This document shows, in pieces, positions 44,471 through 55,166 of a stretch of DNA of 64,000 bases. Under the pieces are notes generated by a model. The model made no database searches, was not told where the DNA came from, and worked only from the letters and a program-made list of their open reading frames with translations. Numbering within the stretch: position 1 is the stretch's first letter; every line of letters begins with the position of its first letter. This DNA is from Begonia masoniana (taxonomy: Eukaryota > Streptophyta > Magnoliopsida > Cucurbitales > Begoniaceae): NCBI GenBank assembly GCA_022432975.1, contig CM039514.1, positions 5,811,519 through 5,875,518 of the forward strand. Direction: 5' to 3'. The translations under genes and the position numbers were made by a program.

Positions 44471-45786
44471 GTTGGAAATACCCTTAATAAGGGTATTTTA
44501 GTATCTAATGCATGTGATTAAGTGTACAGGGCTGAAATGTGTTAAACAAAATAACTAAGTCCACCGGTCACAAAATGACAAGGCGGATGAGTAAATGAAA
44601 TTACTCCACCGCTCACTAGACGACAAGGCGGATGAGTAAATGAAATTAGTCCACCGCTCGCTAGACGACAAGGCGGATGAGCTAAAATGAAGTAGTCCAC
44701 CGCTCGCTAGACGACAAGGCGGATGAGCTAAAATGAAGAAGTCCACCGCTCGCTAGACGACAAGGCGGATGAGCTAAAACCGAAGAAGTCCTGCGCTCGC
44801 TAAACGACAAAGGCGGATGAGTAAATGTAATTCCTCTTCCGGTCACTAAACGACAAAGGCGGATGAGTAAATGGAATTCCTCTTCCGGTCACTAAACGAC
44901 AAAGGCGGATGAGTAAATGGAATTCCTCTTCCGGTCACTAAACGACAAAGGCGGAAGATGTCTAAGATTTAATCATCCGACAGCATTTTTAAAGCTTCAT
45001 CATCCGATGCCGGTTCAAGCGTTTAAAGCTTTCTCATTCGATGCCGGTTCAATGTTTTTCAGTTGCATCATCCGATGGCGGTTCAAGACTACAAATCAGC
45101 TTTGTCTTCCGCCAGAATTCAAATAAACCGCGAAGCTACAGTGACGTCGTTTTCAAGCTTTAACTTCAGAACATTTATGGCGACGACGACTTACAACTAC
45201 AATCGGCAACGGCTACCTGAAAGTGTACGAAAGCTCTCCAACGGTAACAAAGTTTCTATTATTGGACAAGGAGCATTGAAGTCAAGCCGATTCTGAAGTG
45301 AGTATTTAAGCTGAGGTTAGAGCACAAAGATACAACTTTTGCAAATTGAATTCCTGAGCCCTAACTAGCGAAATTATCATACTCTGTCTACCTCTCTCTA
45401 TTCGAACTTGAGATTCAGATCCTGTGAGAGAGTAGTTTTGTGCAAAACTTTACAAACTCGAAATTTGTGTAAGGCAGTGGATTGACGCCCGTAAAGTTCA
45501 ATCCTGTATTGTGTAAAAGGCTTTAGATCGACGCCCGAAAGCTCGATCAGGATTTCTCGTTGAGGAGAAGTAAGGAATCTTCAAGGGGGAGCCTTGGAGC
45601 GTGGACGTAGGCAGTTTGGCCGAACCACGTAAAAATACTGGTGTCGAATTTCTCTCTCTCTCTCTTTACATTATTTGATTACTTGTGTTAAATCTATAAG
45701 TTTAATCAAGGAGAGAAATTAGGTTGACTCGTAATTAAAATTAAAAAGTCTAATTCACCCCCCTCTTAGACAATACCGATCCTACA
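44471..45786 (-). mobile_element. LTR-like block related to the 49542-50931 solo LTR, opposite orientation
   Basis: Read on the minus strand it starts TGTAGGATCGGTATTGTC and shares several long blocks with 49542-50931, including ACGTGGTTCGGCCAAACTGC and AAGGCTCCCCCTTGAAGATT. The right edge at 45786 cuts the minus-strand copia open frame within RNase H. No 5-bp duplication was found: the right flank is ATACC and nothing matches at the left. The left edge (CCAACA, 44471) is therefore uncertain, and a deletion may have removed what lay beyond. Confidence 0.65.
44555..44960. repeat. 45-48-bp minisatellite inside the LTR-like block
   Basis: About nine units each containing GACGACAAGGCGGATGAG or a close variant. 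AAGGCGGA starts at 44581, 44626, 44670, 44716, 44762, 44810, 44856, 44902 and 44948. Confidence 0.92.
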
Positions 45787-48432
45787 ATACCGAGTTCCTG
45801 TAATAGTGACTGGATCCAAAGAAGCTCAGCAGCACTATTGGCAACACTGCGATACTCGGATTCCGTGCTAGAACGAGACACGGCTTTCTGCTTAGTAGAG
45901 GACCAGGACACAAGATTAGTGCCGAGGAAAATACAGAAACCGCTAGTGCTTTTGCGGTCGTCAGGGCAGGAAGCCCAATCGGCATCCGTATAGCAAGTTA
46001 AATGAACAGAGGCAGAGGGCCGAAAAGAGATGCCGAGAGAGATAGTACCTTGAAGGTAGCGCAAAATGCGCTTGACGGCTTGCCAGTGAATATCAGACGG
46101 GGCATGCATAAACTGAGAGACTTTATTGACTGCGAAAGCAATATCAGGCCTGGTGAGACAGCAGTACTGCAAACCACCAACAATGCTACGGTACAGAAAA
46201 CCATCCTCAAGAGGTGTGCCTGACTGTAGAGAGAGAATCGGACCAGCGACCATTGGGGTGGGAACCGGTTTGCAAGATGCCATATTGGCTCTGTGAAGAA
46301 GATCCAAGATATAGCGAGACTGAGAGAGATGCATAGCAGTAGAGGTTTGAGTGACAGAAATGCCCTGAAAATAATATAGAGGCCCGAGATCCCAGACCTT
46401 AAACTGAGACTGCAGATATATGTGAAACTCCTCTAACAAGGTCGGGGAATCACCTGTCAAAATGATATCATCCACGTACACAAGTATAATGATAATAGAA
46501 GAAGGTGTCCGACGTATAAAGAGTGAGGAATCAGACCGTGATGCGGAAAAACCCCAATTAAGTAAGGCAGTGTGAAGTTTGGTGTACCAGGCTCGCGGAG
46601 ATTGCTTGAGACCATAGAGAGCCTTGTGTAATAAGCAGACAGCCGATGGAGAGAAAGAATCAACAAAACCGGGAGGTTGTTGCATGTAGACTCTCTCAGT
46701 AAGATCACCGTGTAGGAAAGCATTGCTAATGTCAAGTTGTTGAATAGGCCACTGAGAAGAGATAGCTAGAGAGAGCACGAGGCGGACAGAAGTGGGTTTG
46801 ACCACTGGGCTGAAGGTCTCATCATAATCAACGGCTTCAGTTTGATCATAACCTTTGGTGACGAGGCGAGCCTTATACCGAGAAATCGTGCCATCGGAAT
46901 TGACCTTGGTTTTGAAAACCCACTTGCAGCCTATGATCTTCGCACCATATGGAAGGGGAACCAGAGTCCAAGTATTGGTTTGCTGAAGGGCAGAAAATTC
47001 CTCTTTCATGGCAGCAAACCAATGGGGACATTTGGCAGCTTGAGCAAAAGTCCGGGGTTCAGGGGCCGGCTCCAGAAGAAGGGCGCGTGGCTTAGAAATA
47101 CCAGCTTTGGCTCTGGTGGTCATAGGGTGGGTATTTGAGGCGGAGGTGGAGGGCAAGGGTATGGCAACGGGTGGAAGGGAGGAAGGCATGGTAGGGGAAC
47201 TGAGAGGGGAAGACGAAGGTAAAGGAGAAGAAACTGGGATAATAGGGAGAGAGGGAGATGGAGATGGTAAGGGGACAGTGGAGTGGGTAGATGTAGAAGC
47301 ATAAGGGATGGAAATTTCGAAAGGGGAAGGGGAAGGAGTAGGAGTAGGTTGAGGCATGGAGGCAAGAGGAAATTGTGACTCGACAAACGTGACATGACGA
47401 GAGATGTAAACTTTATTGGACTCAGGTTCAAGGCAGAGATAACCTTTGTGATGGAGACTAGGACCGAGAAAGACACACGGGCGGGAACGAGGTTGGAGTT
47501 TGTGGCGATTGAACGGGCGGAGAAGAGGAAAACATAAGCAGCCAAAAGCACGAAGAGACATGTAATCGGGAACTTTATGGAACAGACATTCATAGCGCGA
47601 GTGATGTTGTAGAACGGGAGTGGGAAGAAGATTTATTAAGGTGACCGCATGGACGAAGGCGTAGGGCCAGAAATGAAGGGGAACGGAGGAATGAAAAAGA
47701 AGAGCGAGACCCGTTTCGACAACGTGACGGTTTTTTCGTTCAGCTCTGCCATTTTGGTTGGGAGTATATGGGCAGGAGACACGGTGCTGAATGGCAAGAG
47801 AGGAAAAAAGAGGAGCGAGGGCCTGAAACTCACCACCCCAATCCGACTGAACAGTTTTAATTTTCACATTGAAGTGTGTCTGAATAAATTGATAGAAATG
47901 AACAAAGGTTTTATACACATCACTTTTTAATTTTAAAGGAAAAAACCAAGTGAAACGAGTACAATCATCCACAAATAAGACAAAATATCGAGCACCAGTA
48001 ATTGATTTAATGGGAGATGGACCCCAAACATCCAAATGTACAATATCAAAAGGGGAAGATGCACGAGATTGAGAAATGGAGAATGGAAGTTGGTGACTCT
48101 TGCTCATTTGGCAGGAGGTACAAAAAGAGGGGAAATTGGATTTAACAGGAACATTACATTGGTTAAGAACCTGTTGCATCACCGAGGAGGATGGATGCCC
48201 CAATCGGTGATGCCAAAAGTTCTCTGGGTGAGACTCGGCGGGAGGAGACCGAGGAGAAGACCGAGCTTGGAGCAGCAAAAAGGGGGCGGCGGATGGAATG
48301 TGATAGAGACCATCACTGAGACGGCCATGGAGTAGCGTCTGGAGCGAGGTCTGATCCTTGACAAAAAAGGAAGTTGGGTGAAACTCCACAAAAACAGAAT
48401 TATCTTAACAAAGTTTAGACACACTTAAGAGA
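45787..48432 (-). pseudogene. Copia 2 pol segment (integrase, RT, partial RNase H)
   Basis: Open from 48389 to 45787 on the minus strand. Integrase HHCC zinc finger (HHRLGHPSS to CTSCQMSK), DDE residues (LDVWGP, QSDWGGEF, AERKNR), RT motif YVDDIILTG, and RNase H YTDADWA and SSTESEY are visible. An in-frame TAA near 48402 replaces an expected Gln codon upstream of FVEFHP. The frame stops being copia after LLQELGI, where the next element starts. It cannot make a complete polyprotein. Confidence 0.9.
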
Positions 48433-48437
48433 TTATG

Positions 48438-51400
48438 TGTAACACCTTAAAAACGTGCAGCAGACATGAGGAAGGAAAAACTTCCTTCCAGCTGGAGATT
48501 TTGGAAAAACTCAGCTGATGATTTTTGACAATCGACGAAGGAGAAACGTGATAAATTGGTGGAGCTAGCCCTATAAATTGGGTAGCTCGGGGAAGGAGAA
48601 ATCACACCCCAAAAAGATCGAAGCCCTTACCTCGCCAGAAACGTCGTGCCAACTCTGACGAAAAACCCTTCCTCGGCCGAAACCTCTTCTCTGCGCGACC
48701 GGGCTCCGGCGTTGACCCAACCTCCGACCTCCCTCTCCCTCGGCCGAACCCTTTTCTCCGGCCTTGCTCGGCGTTCCGGCCCCTCGGCCACGCCCTCGCT
48801 CGCTCCCTCTCTCCCTTTCTCTGCTCTTCCTCGCGAAGAAGAAGAAGAACAGAGAAGGGTTTTGTTTTTTTTTTAAACTGAACCGAACCGGCCCAGCAGC
48901 AAACCAGACCAGAACAGTAACACTGAACCAAACCGAGCACTGTTCACAACCGGGCACTGTTCATCCGAACCAAACCGAACCCGAACCGACCCGAATTTTG
49001 ACCCGACTTAAAATTCGATCCGAACCGATCTCAGATTTTACTGGTAAGGAATTTCTACCTAAATTTCTTTAAAATTGGTTTATTAAAGTGGGAAATTTAT
49101 ATGGATATTTTGTTTAGGTAAAAATTTCTGAAAGTTGCCTAAATCGATTTAATTCGATCATATCAGATCTACGAGTCACGAAATTATTTGGAATTTCAGA
49201 AAAATCTCAATAACCTACTCGCTCGGAATTCAGGTAAGTGAAAGTACAAGTTTTTCAACGTTTTGGCTACGGCCCTACATCACAATAAATTTATGTTATT
49301 TTTGTATAATTGTTTTATTACACGATTTGATATATGAGCACTCATATTTAGGCATTGTTATAGACTAATTTAAAAGATAAAATTGTAAGACATTTGCATG
49401 TGTATGAAAATGATGGAATTGACGGCAAAGCTACGAGCTTAAAAGTAAAAGAGGTGGCAACACCTGATTAAAAGTAAAAGAGGTGGCAACACCTAATTAA
49501 AAGTAAAAGATGACGAAGCCATGATGGCCAAGTCTTAAAAGTGTAGGATCGGAATTGTCTAAGAGGGGGGTGAATTAGACTTTTTAATTAATTAATTTAA
49601 TAATCTGGTAAATTTCTCTTGCAGTTTCAGTTTGAATATTAGCAGCAAGCAAACATATAAAATACAGAGAGAGAAAGAGAAATTTGACACCAGTATTTTT
49701 ACGTGGTTCGGCCAAACTGCCTACGTCCACGCTCCAAGGCTCCCCCTTGAAGATTCCTTACTTCTTCTCAACGAGAAACTCTGATCGAACTTACGGGCTT
49801 CGATCCACAGCCTTACACAGTCCTGGATTGAACTTCACGGGCGTCAATCCACTGCCTTTACAAATGATTTGTATTTGTGAAATTGATCACAGACTACACT
49901 CTCACAGCAGAAATCTCAAGTTCGAGTTTAGAGAGATGTACAGTGATTACAGAGTATGAAAACTTTTGCAGCTTAGGGCTATCAATTGAAAATTCGCAAA
50001 AAGTCCTTCCTTCGTGTTCTGAGCTTGACTTATATACTCTGTATATTCTGCTTCACTGTATTGAATGCTTCTATCTTCAAATGGAAAAATATTACCGTTG
50101 GGAAGCATCCGTACTGAAGCAGCTATCCGTTGCGTCTGAAAGTGTTGTTCGTCGTCGCCATTAATATTCTGGAATTAAAGCTTGAAAACGACATCATTGT
50201 AGCTTCGCGGCTAGCTTTAAAATTCTGGCGGAAGATTACCGGAATATGTAGCTTCAACACACTTGACACGTCATCGGAATGAGTGAGCTTCAGACGTCAC
50301 CGGCATATGTGTCTTGAAACTTCATCGGCAGGTGCAACGTGAAAATTCATCGGTAGATGCATGCTTTAGTCAGCATCTCCTTTTGTCGTTTAGTCAATCG
50401 GCAGGAGCTGCTACAAATATCATCGGCAGATGTATCTTCAGACTCGATCGGCAGTTGCAGCATATAAGTGCTTTGACACGTCATCGGCATCTGTCTTCAG
50501 AAACAGCTATCGGCAGAAGCTTCTACTTTATTATATATATAGTCATCGGTAGAAGCATATTGACACGTCATCGGAACAAGTAGCTTCAAACGCCATCGGT
50601 ACAAGAAACTTCTCTTCTCTGTCGTGTAGCGATCGGCATAAGAACAGCTTGACACGTCATCGGCAGATGAAACATATAGGCGCTGAGTACATCATCGGCA
50701 GAAGCCTTCTGTTCTTTGTCGTGTAGCTATCGGTATATCCAAGCCTGTTTTACTATTTAGCTCTGTATACTCAAACCGATTCATTAGTCAACTAAAATAC
50801 CCTTTTCAAGGGTATTTCCAAATAAACTCATATTTATAATTCTCATTAAGTACACATAATCAAATTGAATATTTAATACACACAGACATCATCAAAAACA
50901 AATTATGACTTAAACACTCTCTAAGTCAACAAAAAGATGGTTCAGGAATAAGATCCAACCAGTATGTAACAGTTAACAGGATTCGATAAAAGTACATGTT
51001 TTGCAACTGCACGTATTCTCACTTACTGAGATTATTTCTCACCGTTTTGTAAATTGTGATGTAGGTGAATTTTTATCTGAGGAAGAAATGGCTCTGATCG
51101 AGAACCCTCCAGAGGCAAATGAGTATACAGAGGAGTAAAAGAAGAAATTTAAAAGTTGTACGATTAAACTCTTCAAGGATATTTTACGTTTTTACTATTG
51201 AAATCTTTGAATAAGTTTTTGTTGGATTTTATTACTTCATAAAGTTTTATGAATTATTAATTTTGTTTTGTTTTAAACTTCCGCGTATTTACTATTTTAA
51301 TAATTATTTAAAGAAATTTCAAAATATGGAATAGGGTTTTAACGCACAAATTTAAAATGATTTGGGGGAAAAATTTTAGGGTTTCCTAATTAGGGTTTCA

Positions 51401-51444
51401 AATTGGGGAAATCAAATTGGAGATTTTAAATTCGGGGCGTTACA
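48438..51444. mobile_element. Solo LTR inserted in copia 2, itself interrupted
   Basis: Begins TGTAACACCTTAAAAACG and ends GGGGCGTTACA, with the exact duplication TTATG at 48433-48437 and 51445-51449. Removing the nested 49542-50931 element and one of its target copies leaves about 1,612 bp. No gag-pol is present. The ends are typical of Ty3/gypsy LTRs, which is an inference. Confidence 0.87.
49542..50931 (+). mobile_element. Solo LTR nested in the solo LTR, 1,390 bp
   Basis: Begins TGTAGGATCGGAATTGTC and ends CTCTAAGTCAACA, with the exact duplication AAAAG at 49537-49541 and 50932-50936. The middle has many degenerate CATCGGCAGATG-type repeats (about 50260-50740). It is related to 44471-45786. 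Confidence 0.85.
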
Positions 51445-51449
51445 TTATG

Positions 51450-52811
51450 GGACAGGGAGGGAGAATGATAAACATGTGATAAATTGAGGGATCGGCCAAT
51501 CGTCGGAAGAGAAACAGAGCCAAATTTGGAGAGGGGAAAAAGTGTACCGGCGGTGGCTACTTGCGCCGGAGAGGAGAGGTGCTGAGGGTGGCTGAGGAGG
51601 TGAGAATTCGGCGTGAAATGATGAGTAGCGCCGGAGTCGAGAATCCAAGGAGTGGCCGACGACAGAGGAGGAGTAGGGAGGAGACCAGGAGAGGGCTGAC
51701 GGAGAGCAGGGGAGAAGGCTGGCGAAGGAGATTGAAAAACAGAGTGGGCCGGGTCGGGTGAAGAGTAGGTTTCTGGGCGGGTAGGAGGTGGATAATAAGA
51801 GGGTTGGGCTGGGGGTGGTTCGGGTGGGGAATAAGTAAAATAGGCTTGGGTCGGGGCTTGGGTGGGAGAATAGGCGAGCTGGGCTGCAGAGGGGAGCTGG
51901 TAACAGCGCAGGGCCGTGTGGCCCGGTTTGTTGCAAATCTGGCAGCGGAGACGATTGGGCCGATTGGGCCGCCAAGGCGCAGCCTGCTGGGAGAAGTCAG
52001 GGCCACGAGGAAAAGCAACAGGCGGGAAGGTGGGGCGAACAGAGGAGATTTGGCGAGCGTTCCACGGCGGCCGAGAAGGGCGCTGAGATACAAAGTTCGC
52101 CTGCATCTGGGCCGGCGTCGGAAGGGCGATGACGGAGTTCTGTTTTTCCAGGCGGAAATCGAAGCTTTGAAGCTGGCTCTGAACTTCTTCAAGCGGCGGT
52201 TCATCGGCGCGATTGGTAACCGAAGTGACGAATGCATTGTACTCGCTGCCGAGACCGTTGAGGAAGTAGATTATTTTGTCTTTGTAGCCGACGGGCTCGC
52301 CGACCGCCGCAAGTGTATTGCACAAGGCAGTAAACTTCTGAGAATAGCTGGAGGCGGAGAGACCGTCTTTGGAGAGAGAGTGTAGACGACTTCGGAGATC
52401 GGTGATTCGGGCCATGGAGGAAGAGGCAAATAGACGTTCCAGGGCTGACCAGACTTCATTGGCAGTGGAAAAGGCAACAATCTGAGGCAAAAGATCCTCG
52501 GACAGGGAGGCAAAAAACCAGCTCATTACGATTCGGTTATGTCGCTGCCAGAGAGTGTGTTCTGGGTTTAGTTGGGTAGAGGTGGCATTGAGGAATTTGG
52601 GAGGTGGAGGAAAAGAGGGGTCCAGAAGGTGTTCAATGCCATTCGCGATGATAACATTAAGGAGCTGCGCCTTCCACACCAGGTAATTTGAGTTATTGAG
52701 CTTGACTGTGAGAGTTTGATTTGCTGCGGGTAGAGAAGGCAGAGGAGAGGAGACAGAGATCGTAGGAGAGGGAAGGGCAGAGGAGGGAACAGTTGAACTG
52801 GAGGAGGCCAT
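51450..52811 (-). pseudogene. Copia 2 gag and protease segment
   Basis: Starts MASSSSTVPSS at 52811. It has a gag domain of the UBN2 type (NYLVWKAQLLNVI), the zinc knuckle CQICNKPGHTALRC, a long Pro/Ser linker, and the protease motif WILDSGATHHF. The copia frame ends at LSLSHN, where the solo LTR is inserted at 51444. Confidence 0.9.
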
Positions 52812-52832
52812 TTGCTAGCTCTGATACCACAT

Positions 52833-53056
52833 TGAGTTTTGCAATCTGCAGATTTTCAAAACAAGAAACAGAGAGGAGGAAAGGTCTATGGCGGCAAGAT
52901 GAAGAAGAAGATTTTCATTATTAATTTGAAAATTGTAAAACATGTACAAGTATATAGAAATGCAATGATGAATAATGACAAGACATAAACTGCAAATGAA
53001 CTAGAAAACTTAGGATTGGACTAAAAAACTAACTACTAACTGTATATGCTAATACA
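52833..53056 (-). repeat. 5' LTR of copia 2
   Basis: A 224-bp segment, minus strand TGTATTAGCATATAC to AAAACTCA, followed by the primer site TGGTATCAGAGC. The matching 3' LTR is not in the window, so the outer edge rests on the TG end only. Confidence 0.65.
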
Positions 53057-53154
53057 TGTTTCAAGGTACCTCCAAAACATGTTTTTTTTTTTGTTTACTT
53101 AAATTGAAAAATGGGTTTTAAAATTGTGTAAAAATTCTTTTGAACATGAAAATA

Positions 53155-53735
53155 TCGATTTTTTTTAAAAAATCTTTAAAATATTAATCCTAACAAACCA
53201 AACTTCTAACTATCAAAAACTTAACAATCTAAATCATGACGGACTCGATAGCCACAGTTCCACATTTTAAAAAGAGAATAGACGACCATTTTCCAAGCAC
53301 GGCCCCAGTTCTATTCGGAGGTCGACGCGGGGTGTAGAACTCCTGCGCACTTGCGTTGCACGTGTAGAACGGAAGACCAATCTAATAAGAACGCCCCACC
53401 GTTCTATTCTATTCGGGGATCGACATGGGGTGTAAAACCCTCGTGCACGTGTGTTGCACGTTGAATCAACACGGGGGGCCGATCTAAAATGAATAGCCCT
53501 CGTGTTGTTTTCACGTGCAACGCACGTACGCAGAGGGTTCTATACTCCCGCATTGACCCTCGAACAGAACGAAGGGCCGCACTTGGAAAATGATCACATG
53601 TTCTCTTTGTAAAATGTGGAACAGAGGGCTATTGGACGTCCAACAGATTTAAATTGTTAGTTTTTTTTTTTGGATAGTTTTAAGTTTGTTTTATTATGAT
53701 TAATATTTAAGGATTTTTTAAAAAAAAAATCAACC
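53155..53735. repeat. Long imperfect inverted repeat (foldback or MITE candidate)
   Basis: Arms of about 220 bp: 53155-53370 and, inverted, about 53505-53735. Shared blocks include GTTCCACATTTTA, CATTTTCCAAG and GCGTTGCACGTG. The spacer holds further copies of the GTTCTATTCGGGGATCGAC type. No coding sequence is present. It could form a strong hairpin transcript. Confidence 0.75.
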
Positions 53736-54446
53736 CTTTTAGGTTTAAAATAATTTTTACCCTTTAAAATTTGATGAGAAATTGCTGTAATTTTTTTTTT
53801 TATTTTGTTAAAATAAGGAGATTTTTTTTGTAAAAATATTCATGTTTTTCATACAATTCTCATCTTTTCATCAAATTAAAAGTGGTTTTTGAATTTGATG
53901 ATATATCATGGTACTGCCTCCAAAGTCCAGTCCATCGTTTAATTTGAGACACTTTTTGGTAAGTAACATTCACCCTTTTTTGTTGATGATTATTGCTGTA
54001 CTTTCATCTTTTAGAGAGAGAGAAATATGGATGGGGAATAGAGATAGAGAGAGCGAGAGAGAGAGACAGATTTTGTACAGGTAAAGAGATTTTGTATTTT
54101 TCTCTTCTGTGTTGGAAGCTTGCAGAGATGGGTTTCAAAAGTAGTGCAGAGAAATGTAAAGAGAAATACGAAGAAGAGAGCAGATATTTAAACGACATTA
54201 ATTTCTGCAAAAATTACAGATTTCTCAGTGAGCTAGAAGAAGAACTCTGTCAGCCTGAAACTAATCTTCAGATTGATAAAAAGAATAAAAAAACAGAAAA
54301 ATCAACAAAAACAAGTGATCAAGAGGAAGAGATTCTCAAAACAGGTAAGACCCTGGAAGAAAACTCTGCAGGAAATGTAGAAGAAACAAGGCTGAAAATG
54401 GAGGAGTTTTTAAGGAATAAGAAGAAGAAGAAGGAGAAGAAATTTG

Positions 54447-55044
54447 TGTGGAGTCCCTCCATTATGATGAGGGACCCACCTCATAAATATGTTTGAAAAT
54501 AAAGAAAGAAGAAACATCTTCTTTCTTCTTTGCAACGCCTCCTTCACTTTATTGCGATCACATTCCTTATTTTAAGGAATGTGTCGCTTCTCAAGCCTCT
54601 ATAAATAGAGGCTTGATGAAAGGGTTCGAATCATCCGAAGAAGAGCTTCTTCAGCATAGTGAAGAAAGAGAGAAAATAAGAGAGTATTATTTTTGGTGGG
54701 AGAGAAAAGAAAGGTGTGAGAGAAAAATAGGTGAGGTGCTTTTGTGCACAGTGAGAATTCTAAGAGTGGTGATTTCTCTTAGTGAATATTTTCTATGATA
54801 TTCGATATCTAGAAAAATATTGTAAATCCTATTTTTCATAGTGAGATCTTTCTGGACTCGGTCCCCGTGGTTTTTTCCCGATTTGGGTTTCCACGTAAAA
54901 TTCTCGGTGTTGGTTTTACTCATTATTTCTCTTACTTTTTGGCCGTTGTAATCTTACAACGGGGGAAAATATTCCTGGTATTTTTTTTCGGATCGCTTCC
55001 GCTATCATTTCTCATTCCGACAAATTTTCGTTATTTTCCCAACA
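54447..55044 (+). repeat. 5' LTR of copia 1
   Basis: TGTGGAGTCCCTCC to TTTCCCAACA. Differs from the 3' LTR at GATGAGGG/GATAAGGG and CAACGCC/CAGCGCC. It lies in the trihelix fragment. Confidence 0.95.
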
Positions 55045-55046
55045 AG

Positions 55047-55060
55047 TGGTATCAGAGCCA
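55047..55060 (+). other. Primer binding site of copia 1
   Basis: TGGTATCAGAGCCA, complementary to the 3' end of initiator Met tRNA, two bases after the 5' LTR. Confidence 0.92.
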
Positions 55061-55166
55061 AGGTTGACTTCTTTAAATCTAGTATGCTCTGTGGTTGCGG
55101 TTTTTAAACTGATCTTCCACATCAGAAAAATTTTTAGAGGTTGTGTCCTTGTGCCGTGTTTCAATC

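Larger units (their letters stand above)
45787..53056 (-). mobile_element. Copia retrotransposon 2, minus strand, 3'-truncated and interrupted
   Basis: 5' LTR at 52833-53056, Met-tRNA primer site at 52829-52818, gag and protease from 52811 down to 51450, then integrase, reverse transcriptase and RNase H from 48432 down to 45787. Gag-protease and integrase are separated by the solo LTR insertion 48438-51444, which has a clean TTATG duplication. The 3' end, including the 3' LTR, is missing where the block at 45786 begins. The Pro-rich gag and small LTR resemble the Ale/Retrofit lineage; this is an inference. Confidence 0.9.

Noticed and set aside
44555..44960. Regularly spaced repeats resembling a CRISPR array
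   Set aside because: This is a plant nuclear LTR, the units are adjacent and degenerate, and there are no unique spacers or cas genes.
51557..52385. Long frames on both strands over the copia 2 gag
   Set aside because: They are shadows of the Pro/Ser-rich gag frame, which alone carries the zinc knuckle and protease motif.
55047..55060. tRNA gene suggested by TGGTATCAGAGCCA
   Set aside because: It is a retrotransposon primer binding site; no cloverleaf surrounds it. The same applies at 3987, 52818 and 58654.
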